Shown piece by piece: positions 9,298-17,438 of a stretch of DNA of 64,000 nucleotides. The notes under the pieces are model-generated. The model was not told the DNA's origin, ran no database searches, and saw only the letters and a program-made list of their open reading frames with translations. Source of the stretch: Candidatus Gastranaerophilales bacterium (lineage in GTDB: Bacteria > Cyanobacteriota > Vampirovibrionia > Gastranaerophilales > Gastranaerophilaceae); NCBI GenBank assembly GCA_944325825.1, contig CALVBP010000006.1, positions 21,129-85,128 of the forward strand, written 5' to 3'. Position 1 is the stretch's first letter. Every line of letters starts with the position of its first letter. The translations under genes and the position numbers were made by a program.

Positions 9298-9945
9298 TTA
9301 TAAAGCAACACTGGTTTTAGATTGTACAGCAGAATCTTCTTCTGAATCTACAAAACTTAAGAACAGAAGCTTAATTAACTGAAAGTCGTCTTCAAATCTT
9401 CTTACGGTAGATTGAAAAGTGTTGTAGCAAACTACAGCAACAATGGCAACTCCAAGACCAAATGCAGTAGCGATAAGAGCTGAACCTATACCCATAGCAA
9501 CCGCCGCAGATTGATTACCCTGTGAAGCTAAATCTTGGAATGTGTAGAGAATTCTTACTACTGTACCAAATAAACCCAGGAAAGGAGCAACACCTCCGAT
9601 TGTTCCCAGAATAGTTAATCTGTGTTCAAGTTTTCTAGTCGCAAGAGCTGCCGCAATATCAAACGAACGGGAGAAACCGGCTTTTTGCTCTGAAAAGATT
9701 CGTACAGCTTCTTCAGTTACTTCACCAATTATTCCGCCGCATTGTACAGCAAGGTTTTGAGCCCCCATAAGATTGTTTTTTACAAGCTCTTTTTGCAATC
9801 TTGGAATAAATTCAATAACATTTCTTTTGTTAGCATTATAAAATGCTGCTCTATCAATTGCTACCATTACTGTTAATATTGAGCAAATCAATATCGGCAA
9901 TAACACCGGCCAATCTAACTGAATTGAATGTAATAATAAATCCAT
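9298..9945 (-). CDS. ExbB/TolQ/MotA-family proton channel protein
   Basis: The 215-residue membrane protein has the three-helix ExbB plan. Helix one is near residues 12-30; helices two and three lie in TILGTIGGVAPFLGLFGTVV and MGIGSALIATAFGLGVAIVA, which carry the pore threonine and the conserved Gly/Ala packing. The large cytoplasmic loop (residues 35-110) is typical. It forms a pentameric proton-driven motor with ExbD and powers the TonB-like protein encoded 30 bases upstream. A strong SD (AAAGGGGAAA) precedes the ATG. Confidence 0.94.
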   Translation of the reverse strand: MDLLLHSIQLDWPVLLPILICSILTVMVAIDRAAFYNANKRNVIEFIPRLQKELVKNNLMGAQNLAVQCGGIIGEVTEEAVRIFSEQKAGFSRSFDIAAALATRKLEHRLTILGTIGGVAPFLGLFGTVVRILYTFQDLASQGNQSAAVAMGIGSALIATAFGLGVAIVAVVCYNTFQSTVRRFEDDFQLIKLLFLSFVDSEEDSAVQSKTSVAL

Positions 9946-9975
9946 AATATTTCCCCTTTACCTTTTTATACTTGC

Positions 9976-11163
9976 TTAATACTTTGACGCTCCAAATACA
10001 TTGTAATCAAATGTAAACTGGATATCTATACTTTGACCTCTAAAATCTGCCGGAAGAGGCCTAAACGGAGCGGTAAGCTCAACCGCTTTCATTGCTGCTT
10101 GATCTGCAGTCGGCAGTCCGGAAGATTTGTGTATTCTGCATGAAAGCAGCCTGCCGTCTTTTGCTATTTTGAACAAAAGTACAACTCTTTTACTTTCATT
10201 ACCTTTTGGAGGATCCCAATTTAGCTTAATTCTTCTTTGAAGTTCTCTCATGTACGGTCCGAAGTCCGGCTCTCTCAAAGCATCAATACCAGGAGCACCA
10301 CCGCCTCCGCCCGGATTACCTATATTTCCCGTACCACCGGGTGCAGAACCTCTTGAAAGCTGGCCGCCGCCCCCACCTGTAGACGGAGATAGCGAAGGTC
10401 GTGGAGCATATGTTCCGGAGCTGGAAGGACTTCCGCTTGTACCGGAAGATTTTGGAGCCCCTGCCGTAGACGAGCCTCCAACCGGACCGGTTGATAAAGT
10501 TTTTCCTACAGGAGCACCTTTGGGTGCCGGCACTGTAAATGGCGTTGATGGTTTAGCAACAGGTGCCGGTGTAGACACAGGTCTCGCACTCGGTCTTGCT
10601 GTCGGAGGAGCTGGTTTTGCCTGAGAAGGCTTAGCCGCAGGCGCTGACTGTGGTTGTTGAACAACTTTTTTGGGTGCTTGCTGTTGAATTTGTTTTTGCA
10701 CCTGTTTTTTTACGGTTTGTTGTTGTTTTTTAATAATTTTATTTGCACTTGCTGCTGCAGCAGAAGGCTTCTGTGCTTTTCTTGGTGCCGGTGATGGCAT
10801 TGAAACCTTTCTTTTAGGGTCATTGACTCCCCCGCTTCTTGAATCAATATCAGCACGATTCTTTGTATTAGGGTCTCTGGGTTTTCCGGGTTTATCAACC
10901 AGAACAAATTCTATATCACGCTTTGGCTGGACTTTTGGTTTTCCGAACAAATCCAGATTTATTCCCATTAATGCAAGCATAATTGAAACAAACCATATCA
11001 AAGCTACTACTGCAGGATGAAGAGCAGTAGAAATCATAAAAGAATTCTTGATAGGAATAACTTCAGGTTTACTTGTAACAATAGAAGGGAGGGTGTAGGG
11101 TTTTAAGTCCTTATCATCCTCATCGTCCAGTATAAAACTTTTATTATTGTTTAGTAATGACAC
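9976..11163 (-). CDS. TonB/TolA-like energy-transducing protein
   Basis: The 395-residue protein has an N-terminal cytoplasmic segment, one transmembrane helix (about residues 47-67) and a long Pro/Ala/Lys/Gln-rich spacer (95-225). A Gly/Ser-rich linker (225-295) leads to a C-terminal TonB/TolA domain with EPDFGPYMRELQRRIKLNW and the phrase FKIAKDGRLLSCRIHKSSGL. The start is a GTG at 11161-11163 after AGAGAG. It heads the exbB-exbD-exbD cluster and should carry force across the periplasm to outer membrane partners. No TonB-dependent receptor is visible in the window, so the client is unknown. Confidence 0.88.
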   Translation of the reverse strand: MSLLNNNKSFILDDEDDKDLKPYTLPSIVTSKPEVIPIKNSFMISTALHPAVVALIWFVSIMLALMGINLDLFGKPKVQPKRDIEFVLVDKPGKPRDPNTKNRADIDSRSGGVNDPKRKVSMPSPAPRKAQKPSAAAASANKIIKKQQQTVKKQVQKQIQQQAPKKVVQQPQSAPAAKPSQAKPAPPTARPSARPVSTPAPVAKPSTPFTVPAPKGAPVGKTLSTGPVGGSSTAGAPKSSGTSGSPSSSGTYAPRPSLSPSTGGGGGQLSRGSAPGGTGNIGNPGGGGGAPGIDALREPDFGPYMRELQRRIKLNWDPPKGNESKRVVLLFKIAKDGRLLSCRIHKSSGLPTADQAAMKAVELTAPFRPLPADFRGQSIDIQFTFDYNVFGASKY

Positions 11164-11244
11164 TTTTTAATCTCTCTAAATTTACTCTTTATAGAATAAT
11201 CCTTTAATATATTTTTTTTATTATCCTGTTGAATATTTACCCTG

Positions 11245-12000
11245 CTAATTTTCATAATAATATGAGGATGCGCTGACCGTAATCGGTTGGGTGAGTACAA
11301 TTTCGACTACAGAATTTGCAGGAATTTCAGCATCAATTCCCCTATCCATAACGGATTTTACAAGACCTCCGCCTGCACCCACTGCAGTACCGAGGGCAGC
11401 TCCTCTTCCGATACTACCGCCGGAAAGAGCACCGAATACCAGCCCTGATAAAGCCCCCGCAGCAGAGCCGGCAGCCAAATCTTTTGCATATCCTTTCGTT
11501 ACATCTAATTTAGTGCCTCCAAGCAAAATGCCGCTGTTATCGTCTGTTTTAATAACAGCTGAAATCGGAATCTGACTTCCGTTAGGAGTATATATTTGAG
11601 TAAATCTGATACTCAATTTTCCGTTCATACTTCCATGTTTAGCTTTAGAAACCTCTATTACAGTACCGTAAATTGTACTGCCGGCAGGTGCAATAAGCCT
11701 GTTATTGTAGTAAAAATCGGAATCTAAAGCCATATTAACACTTTGTCCCAAACCGGAATATGCTGAAGAAACAGGAGTTATTAACACAGCCTTCATATTA
11801 GTTCCGGCAGGAACCATGACAACGTTTCCTTGCAGAGTATTATTTTGAGGAGTATAAGTGAGAGGTTTTTGAGTATAGCCGCTATTATAAACCGGTATTG
11901 TCTGAGCCTGCTCATAAGAATAATTTGAGCCGGCGAAGGCTGTTCCGGAAACGAACATACTTATGCTCAAAAAACAGGCTGCAAACTTCTTATTTAACAT
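11245..12000 (-). CDS. exported beta-domain protein with glycine zipper (VirB10/TrbI-like fold, paralogue 1)
   Basis: The 251-residue protein has a signal peptide (MLNKKFAACFLSISMFVSGTAFA). The mature part repeats the pattern of VirB10/TrbI-type beta domains: V-P-A-G near 75, then APAGSTIYGTVIEVSKAKHG, then IRFTQIYTPNGSQIPISA. A glycine-zipper stretch follows (AAGALSGLVFGALSGGSIG, about 180-200), then a final beta strand. I prefer the ATG at 11998-12000, eight bases after GGGGAGG, over an in-frame TTG one codon upstream. It precedes the TonB-like gene by about 80 bases. Two paralogues are in this window. Confidence 0.85.
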   Translation of the reverse strand: MLNKKFAACFLSISMFVSGTAFAGSNYSYEQAQTIPVYNSGYTQKPLTYTPQNNTLQGNVVMVPAGTNMKAVLITPVSSAYSGLGQSVNMALDSDFYYNNRLIAPAGSTIYGTVIEVSKAKHGSMNGKLSIRFTQIYTPNGSQIPISAVIKTDDNSGILLGGTKLDVTKGYAKDLAAGSAAGALSGLVFGALSGGSIGRGAALGTAVGAGGGLVKSVMDRGIDAEIPANSVVEIVLTQPITVSASSYYYEN

Positions 12001-12046
12001 CAAAGAATCCTCCCCTTATAACATTTTATAATTTAAGAGATATTTG

Positions 12047-12634
12047 TCAATTAATTAAAGTATGAGACATATTGATAGGAGCTGCTAGTACCATGGTTAA
12101 ATTAGCACCGGCAGCAATAGTAACGTGTTCTCCCATTTTCCGTTCCGCACCCGGAACGTATTGTAATACACCCATCGCTCTGAACATCGTCCATCTTTGA
12201 TAATGAGGGATTTTATTCCATTTTAGTGGCGGTGTCAGCTCTCCGCCGATTAAGTTATTATTAGGAGTATAAATATATGCTTTTATAGGAATTTCAAACC
12301 CGTCAGAAAGGCACATTTTATTTATAAAAACTTTCATCGATGCATTTGTACCTTTTATCGGCTCATTTTTCTTTTCTATATAACCGCTGAGACTTGTACC
12401 CTTAGGAATTATATTAGATTCATACACATAAATATCAGTTGTTGTTATAAATTTTAGGGGTTCGCCTTCTTCACAATATGCCGTTGAGAATTCTTGTAAA
12501 GACATTATTGGGATATTATATCCTGCCGGTATTTGAAATTCGTCATAACCACGCAGCTCAGAAGCAAATGCTGGGATAATTAATCCGTATATAAGCATTA
12601 ATATTGAAACAACTCTTTTTATCATACCAGCCAT
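12047..12634 (-). CDS. exported beta-domain protein (VirB10/TrbI-like fold, paralogue 2)
   Basis: The 195-residue protein has a signal peptide that ends near ...LIIPAFASE. The mature part shows the same order of motifs as its neighbour: IPAGYNIPIMSL, then IPKGTSLSGYIEKKNEPIKG, then INKMCLSDGFEIPIKAYIYTPNN. It lacks the glycine zipper. The first Met (12634) and the Met at codon 4 (12625) are both possible starts; neither has a strong SD. It lies 13 bases after the protease gene, consistent with one transcript. Function is unknown; a periplasmic or outer-membrane-associated role is inferred from the signal peptide and family. Confidence 0.8.
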   Translation of the reverse strand: MAGMIKRVVSILMLIYGLIIPAFASELRGYDEFQIPAGYNIPIMSLQEFSTAYCEEGEPLKFITTTDIYVYESNIIPKGTSLSGYIEKKNEPIKGTNASMKVFINKMCLSDGFEIPIKAYIYTPNNNLIGGELTPPLKWNKIPHYQRWTMFRAMGVLQYVPGAERKMGEHVTIAAGANLTMVLAAPINMSHTLIN

Positions 12635-12647
12635 TATACCATAAATT

Positions 12648-13298
12648 CTAAGTACTGTTCATCTCAGTTAAGTATTCTTTAACAAGATTTATCGGAATTG
12701 CAAACCCTATCCCGATATTTGAAATATTATTATCAGGGTTGTATATTGCCTGATTAATACCTATAATTTCTCCATTTTTATTTAAAAGAGGTCCGCCGGA
12801 TGACCCCGGATTTATTGCAGCATCCGTTTGAATTCTGTTTTTTGCATAGTCAATTCTGGAAATAATTCCCTGAGTAAGAGTCCCGCTAAATCCAAAAGGA
12901 TTTCCTATTGCAAGGACTTTTTGTCCTACTTTAATTTTCCCAGAATCTCCAAGTTTTACGGTTTTAAGCTCTGTCGGGACATTAATTTTCAAAAGAGCAA
13001 TATCCTTATTTTCTCCAAGTTTTTTTATAACTTTTGCCGTATAATTCTGTCCGTTAGACATTGTTACTATAACCGTTTTCCCGACGTCAACCACATGAGC
13101 GCTTGTTAAAATTATACCCTTCTTGTCAATTATACATCCGGTTCCGCAGGACATTCCGTCAGATATTTGAGAATCTACACATACTATAGCAGGATTAATC
13201 CTTTCATATAGGGAAATGACAGCTTGTTCTTCTCTGTCAAATGCAAAGACAGGAGATGAAAGGCAAAACAAAAGAATTAATGAAAAAATTTTGTCCAT
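12648..13298 (-). CDS. secreted trypsin-like serine protease (DegP/HtrA-type catalytic domain, no PDZ)
   Basis: The 216-residue protein has a signal peptide (to about residue 19) and one S1C protease domain. The catalytic triad is visible as His68 (LTSAHVVD), Asp99 (NKDIALLKI) and Ser167 (NPGSSGGPLLNKNG). HtrA proteins are normally longer, with one or two PDZ domains; none is present here, so substrate recognition or oligomeric control must differ. It is first in the minus-strand run leading to the beta-domain and TonB/ExbBD genes. SD GGAG precedes the ATG. It probably acts in the periplasm in quality control or processing of a partner. Confidence 0.92.
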   Translation of the reverse strand: MDKIFSLILLFCLSSPVFAFDREEQAVISLYERINPAIVCVDSQISDGMSCGTGCIIDKKGIILTSAHVVDVGKTVIVTMSNGQNYTAKVIKKLGENKDIALLKINVPTELKTVKLGDSGKIKVGQKVLAIGNPFGFSGTLTQGIISRIDYAKNRIQTDAAINPGSSGGPLLNKNGEIIGINQAIYNPDNNISNIGIGFAIPINLVKEYLTEMNST

Positions 13299-13433
13299 AT
13301 TATTTACTCCGCCTCAATACTTAATCACCTGATAAAAAAACTCAATACCCTTTGGGGTAAAACCTATTCGCCTATTAACTTATTAACTATTCACTACTCA
13401 CCAGCATCCCATGCTTCAATACAAACCTCATTC

Positions 13434-13462
13434 TTGTAATCATACAAAGTTTAATGTATAAT
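13434..13462 (+). promoter_or_regulatory. sigma-70-type promoter of the Ycf23-like gene
   Basis: TTGTAA (13434-13439) and TATAAT (13457-13462) are separated by 17 bases. The -10 overlaps an in-frame ATG at 13454, so that upstream ATG cannot be translated from this promoter. This supports the downstream start at 13505. Confidence 0.75.
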
Positions 13463-13504
13463 GAACGGGACAATATATACAATCAGCACAAAAAGGAGAG
13501 AACA

Positions 13505-14263
13505 ATGTCAAAGATTGAAAGTTTTAAAAACGCTTTAAATGAAAAAAGAGCTGTAAAGATTATTGCAGGTATTGATAATTTTGATGCAGAAAAAGTTGCA
13601 AAAGTAGTTCTTGCTGCAGATAAAGCAGGCGCAAGCGCTGTTGATATCTGTGCTAATCCGGATATTATTTCAATGGTTAAAGATTTAACTGACTTGCCGA
13701 TATTTGTATCTTCAACAAAGCCGGAAGAACTCGCTCATGCTGCTATTTTGGGAGCAGATGCAATTGAACTCGGAAACTTTGATGCTCTGTACAAAAAAGG
13801 TATTAGTTTCTCTGCATCACAAGTTCTAAATCTTGTTAAAAGAACAATAGAACTCCTTGACGGCACAGATATTTTCTTCTGCGTTACTATTCCGGGAGAA
13901 TTAGAAATCGGCGAACAAATCGCTCTTGCAAGAGAACTTGAATCTATGGGTATAGATTTAATTCAGACTGAAGGACATTTCTCCAATGAAACACCTTCAA
14001 ACGGTGTACGAGGACTTCTTGAAAGAGCAGAATTAACCCTTTCAAATACAATTGAATTAACAAGAAACATTGAAATCCCTGTTATGACAGCTACCGGCAT
14101 TAATCCTACAACTGCATCATTGGCTTTTGCGTCAGGGGCTTCAGCAATCGGGTGCGGTTCATGCGTTAACAAACTTGATTCTGAAATCTCAATGATTGCT
14201 GTTGCAAAGAATCTTGTTGAAATTGCAGACAGAAATGCTCAGTATGTTGTAGAACTTGTTTAA
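13505..14263 (+). CDS. ycf23: Ycf23-like protein (DUF561, TIM-barrel fold)
   Basis: The 252-residue protein matches the Ycf23/DUF561 family encoded in cyanobacterial and some algal plastid genomes. Typical phrases are KIIAGIDNFDAEKVAKV, SAVDICANPDI, FVSSTKPEELAHAAILGADA and GIDLIQTEGHFS. It resembles a phosphate-binding TIM barrel, ending in ATGINPTTASLAFASGASAIG. The biochemical role of the family is not established. The start at 13505 follows AAAGGAGAG; an in-frame ATG at 13454 is excluded because it overlaps the -10. The gene has its own promoter and a strong terminator, so it is monocistronic. It is a useful pointer to cyanobacterial kinship. Confidence 0.88.
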   Translation: MSKIESFKNALNEKRAVKIIAGIDNFDAEKVAKVVLAADKAGASAVDICANPDIISMVKDLTDLPIFVSSTKPEELAHAAILGADAIELGNFDALYKKGISFSASQVLNLVKRTIELLDGTDIFFCVTIPGELEIGEQIALARELESMGIDLIQTEGHFSNETPSNGVRGLLERAELTLSNTIELTRNIEIPVMTATGINPTTASLAFASGASAIGCGSCVNKLDSEISMIAVAKNLVEIADRNAQYVVELV

Positions 14264-14591
14264 AAAGTAACTTGATATAAAAAGAGCCGGAGAAAATTTT
14301 CCGGCTCTTTTTATTTGTAACATTTATTCACAAATCGGACAATTTTTCCAAATAAATTGTGTTTATATAAATGTAAAGTGTAGGTCTTAGATAAAGTAGG
14401 TGTTTTAATATGGTTAAACCCATATTCCTGAAATACAGCCGGGAGCATTTTCCTGCTGTAAAAAAAGATTTAAATAGTGTAGTTAAAAATATAGATACTA
14501 TTAACTCTGTTTTTCAAAGAGATAATACAAGGGTTAGTATACAGAAACCCATTTCTATATTTACCCCTGCGCCTGCATATACTTACGGAAG
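14264..14591. other. 328-base interval with only a doubtful short ORF
   Basis: Beyond the terminator, an ORF opens at 14410 (plus strand). About 60 residues look coding (start MVKPIFLKYSREHFPAVKK), then the frame runs on to 14766 antisense to the convincing minus-strand gene at 14592-14927. It may be a decayed or very short gene. A weak TAGG precedes its ATG. I see no RNA gene here. Confidence 0.3.
14281..14313 (+). terminator. rho-independent terminator of the Ycf23-like gene
   Basis: A 12-bp perfect stem (AAAAGAGCCGGA with TCCGGCTCTTTT) with an 8-base loop is followed by TTTTT, 18 bases after the stop codon. Confidence 0.92.
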
Positions 14592-14927
14592 TCAGGATTT
14601 AGTCTTTTTTGCTTCTCTGCGTTGTTCTATTCGTTCTTTCTTTGCAAGATACTTAAACTCTCCGACAAGTTCATTAATCCAGTTTTTCCAATTTTCAGGA
14701 TTACCTTCTAGTAGTTTTCTTATAGCTTTTATTGTGTCTACTCCATCTTGTGGGGAAATAGTTTGAAAAACTTTAACATCATATTCTAGGCACGTTAACA
14801 AATGCCCTGTAATAGTATTTCGACCATTGATTTCTTTTTTCGCTCTTTCCAGATACTTCATATTAACAGCCTGAAAAGAGGGCTGGTTATTATTTTTATT
14901 ATAACTTGCGATAGGGTTGATATTCAT
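14592..14927 (-). CDS. lineage-specific protein of unknown function with N-terminal PSFQA motif, 111 aa
   Basis: The 111-residue protein starts MNINPIASYNKNNNQPSFQA and continues as a charged helical domain with one cysteine (LLTCLEYD) and a basic tail. I recognise no enzyme family. The extreme N-terminus (Asn-rich, then P-S-F-x-A) resembles that of the unrelated protein at 20758-21414, hinting at a shared N-terminal tag. AAGGAG lies five bases before the ATG. It is convergent with the doubtful 14410 ORF and is clearly the better candidate. Confidence 0.72.
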   Translation of the reverse strand: MNINPIASYNKNNNQPSFQAVNMKYLERAKKEINGRNTITGHLLTCLEYDVKVFQTISPQDGVDTIKAIRKLLEGNPENWKNWINELVGEFKYLAKKERIEQRREAKKTKS

Positions 14928-15002
14928 AAATACTCCTTGTTAATTATTTTTAACATGAATATTGCTCTTCTTCAATATTAAAAACAATTTTTATAAACAA
15001 AC

Positions 15003-15686
15003 CTAATCAACAAACCTAAATTTAATCAATGTCCAGATTGCCTGTAGACCATCTTTCCACCCGATTTTTTTACCCTCGCTAAAAGCCCTTGCGTTATAAG
15101 AAATAGGGACTTCCATAAAACGAACTTTTTGTTTTAACACTTTCGCAGTAATTTCAGGTTCAAAATCAAATCTATTAGATTTAATATTTATATTTTTGAT
15201 AAATTCTCTTTTAAATGCTTTATAACAGGTTTCCATATCTGTAAGTTTTGCACCGAACAGGATATTTGTGAGAATTGTGAGAGTTTTATTTGCAATAAAG
15301 CTCAGAAATAAAAAGCTTTTTGAATTTCTGTTATCAAGAAGCCGTGAGCCATACACAACATCTGCTTTATCCTCTTTAATTAACTGAACCAGGGGAATAT
15401 AGTCTTCCGGATTATATTCCAAATCAGCATCCTGGATTATTATAATATCGCCGGACGCTTCTCTCATTCCTGTTCTTAGGGCTGCACCTTTTCCCATATT
15501 TTTTTCATGGTACAAGACCTTATAATTAATTCGGGAATACAACTCTCGAGTTCCGTCTGTTGAAAAATCATCCACAAGAATAATTTCCTTATCCAGACCA
15601 AAAGCCACTGCCTCCACCCTTCTTAACAATTCTTCTAATGAATCTTTTTCATTATAAACCGGTATTAAAATTGTTATCTTTTCCAT
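15003..15686 (-). CDS. family 2 glycosyltransferase (dolichyl/polyprenyl-phosphate sugar synthase type)
   Basis: The 227-residue GT-A enzyme has an N-terminal nucleotide-binding start (ITILIPVYNEKDSLEELL), Asp39-Asp40 in ILVDDFSTDGT, and the metal-binding D-A-D at 86-88 (IIQDADLEYNPEDY). The acceptor-side phrase METCYKAFKREFI is typical of the DPM1/undecaprenyl-phosphate sugar transferase group. No C-terminal membrane helices follow, so it is probably a peripheral membrane enzyme making a lipid-linked sugar. SD CGAGGAA precedes the ATG. It is divergent from the GAF/HD-GYP gene and has no glycan-cluster neighbours. Confidence 0.9.
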   Translation of the reverse strand: MEKITILIPVYNEKDSLEELLRRVEAVAFGLDKEIILVDDFSTDGTRELYSRINYKVLYHEKNMGKGAALRTGMREASGDIIIIQDADLEYNPEDYIPLVQLIKEDKADVVYGSRLLDNRNSKSFLFLSFIANKTLTILTNILFGAKLTDMETCYKAFKREFIKNINIKSNRFDFEPEITAKVLKQKVRFMEVPISYNARAFSEGKKIGWKDGLQAIWTLIKFRFVD

Positions 15687-15770
15687 AAATTCCTCGTAAT
15701 AGTATTTGTATATATTGTACTTTTGTTATATATTATATAATAAAGCAAGGAATTTGCGAGAGAGGGTTTA

Positions 15771-17438
15771 ATGGCGCTGGAGAATTTTATTTACGAAACC
15801 GTTGAAGAAGTTCTAAAAGGCAAGTATGAAGAAGCCAGGGATAGTATTGTAAAACACAAAGAACTTTATAATGACGATGCTGCAATTTGTTTCAGTCTGC
15901 TGGCTCTTAATGAATTTGTAAAAAAAGATTATAACAGCTATTACCAGATGATGAACGATGCAACATTTTTGGTTGAGCAATCAAAAGATACGCTTTCCAG
16001 CATTTTAAATGAACTTGTTCTAAGCTATGTAAATTTTTCAGAAAAAAACAGTACTCTTTATTCAATTAGCTATAACAAGGCTCGAAAACTTGCAATAAAG
16101 AGTCAAAAAACATACTTTTTTGAAAAGATTAATTCTATGCTAAAATGTCCTCCGATAACACATTTAAGCACTCATGCCCAAGTAAAAGACCCGTTAATTG
16201 CACTTGTAAAAATAGGACAGGCTGTAGCAGCTGAAAAAGATATTGATGTTCTTATAAAAACTATTGCAGAAGAAACTAAAATTGCCCTCAATGCTGACAG
16301 ATGCACGGTCTTCCTCTATGACAAGGAACATAATGAGCTTTACTCTAAAGTCGCTACAGGGCTTGATACAAAAGAATTAAGAATCCCTGCAGATAAAGGT
16401 CTCGCAGGCCATGTGGTTCAGACCGGAGAAACAATTAATATAAAAGATGCCTATAATGATAAGAGGTTTAATCCGGAAGTTGATAAAAAAACAGGGTACA
16501 GGACAAAAACAATACTCTGTATGCCAATAAAAAATTTCAATCAGGACATAATTGGTGTCTTTCAGGTTCTGAATAAATTTGATGAGACATTTACTATTGA
16601 TGATGAAGACCTTTTGGTTGCAATTGCATCCAGTGCCGGTATTTCATTAGAAAACGCTCAGTTGTTTGAACGTCAGAAGAAGATGATTGAAGAACAGCAA
16701 ATTATCTTCGACAGTTTTATTGAAACTCTCGCTTCCTCTATTGATGCAAGAGACAAAATTACAGCCGGTCATTCAACCAGAGTAAAAATGTATGCAACTC
16801 TTATTGCTAAAGAATTTGGCATGGAAAAGAAAGATATCTACATATTAGAAAAAGCTGCTGCTTTGCATGATATTGGGAAAATCGGCATAAGAGATTCTGT
16901 TCTTCAAAAAGAAGGGAAACTCACACCGGAAGAATATAAGCATATACAAAAACATGTTGAAATAACTCACAATATACTTGAGAAGATTCATATGTCTGAA
17001 GATTTTCAACAAATCACAGAAATAGCTTGCTCTCATCATGAAAAATATGACGGAACCGGCTATTACAGAGGATTAAAAGGCGAACAAATACCGTTTGGAG
17101 GCAGAATCCTTGCAGTGTCTGATGTTTTTGATGCAATTACATCAAAAAGACATTACCGTGATAAAATGCCTATCGAAAAAGTTATAGATATTATTATGAA
17201 GGGTTCAGGTTCACACTTTGACCCTAATGTTGTTGATAAATTTTTAATGCTAAAACTCAGTAGAATTGTAGAAGTATTAATATCAGATACTTCTTCAAAA
17301 ATAGATAAAAAAGATTATGAAACATTGGATAAATATAATCTACTTGATTTATATTACTCAATAGTTAATAATTGTAGTAATATGCTGCTTCAAGTATTTA
17401 ACAAATATTATGTAGGTGTAGATTTAGAACATGAATAA
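15771..17438 (+). CDS. GAF-HD-GYP-type c-di-GMP phosphodiesterase with variant GYY motif
   Basis: The 555-residue cytoplasmic protein has an N-terminal helical region (1-140, TPR-like), a GAF domain (about 142-300) with NADRCTVFLYD and GLAGHVVQTGE, a short coiled linker and an HD-GYP domain (about 310-500). Metal ligands include His366-Asp367 (AALHDIGKIG) and HH at 422-423. The defining GYP reads G-Y-Y (DGTGYYRGLKGEQIP, residues 427-441), a substitution of the proline. The rest of the motif is intact, so activity is plausible. HD-GYP domains hydrolyse c-di-GMP and sense through partner domains. It overlaps the next gene by eight bases and heads a five-gene operon. SD GAGAGAGGG. Confidence 0.9.
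   Translation: MALENFIYETVEEVLKGKYEEARDSIVKHKELYNDDAAICFSLLALNEFVKKDYNSYYQMMNDATFLVEQSKDTLSSILNELVLSYVNFSEKNSTLYSISYNKARKLAIKSQKTYFFEKINSMLKCPPITHLSTHAQVKDPLIALVKIGQAVAAEKDIDVLIKTIAEETKIALNADRCTVFLYDKEHNELYSKVATGLDTKELRIPADKGLAGHVVQTGETINIKDAYNDKRFNPEVDKKTGYRTKTILCMPIKNFNQDIIGVFQVLNKFDETFTIDDEDLLVAIASSAGISLENAQLFERQKKMIEEQQIIFDSFIETLASSIDARDKITAGHSTRVKMYATLIAKEFGMEKKDIYILEKAAALHDIGKIGIRDSVLQKEGKLTPEEYKHIQKHVEITHNILEKIHMSEDFQQITEIACSHHEKYDGTGYYRGLKGEQIPFGGRILAVSDVFDAITSKRHYRDKMPIEKVIDIIMKGSGSHFDPNVVDKFLMLKLSRIVEVLISDTSSKIDKKDYETLDKYNLLDLYYSIVNNCSNMLLQVFNKYYVGVDLEHE

Noticed and set aside
10250..10624. Long plus-strand ORF rich in Pro, Gly and Ala
   Set aside because: It is the antisense of the Pro/Gly-rich linker of the TonB-like gene; no SD and no domain.
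13299..13433. Riboswitch or small RNA before the Ycf23-like gene
   Set aside because: No conserved riboswitch core or stable fold is visible, and the promoter lies downstream of this stretch.
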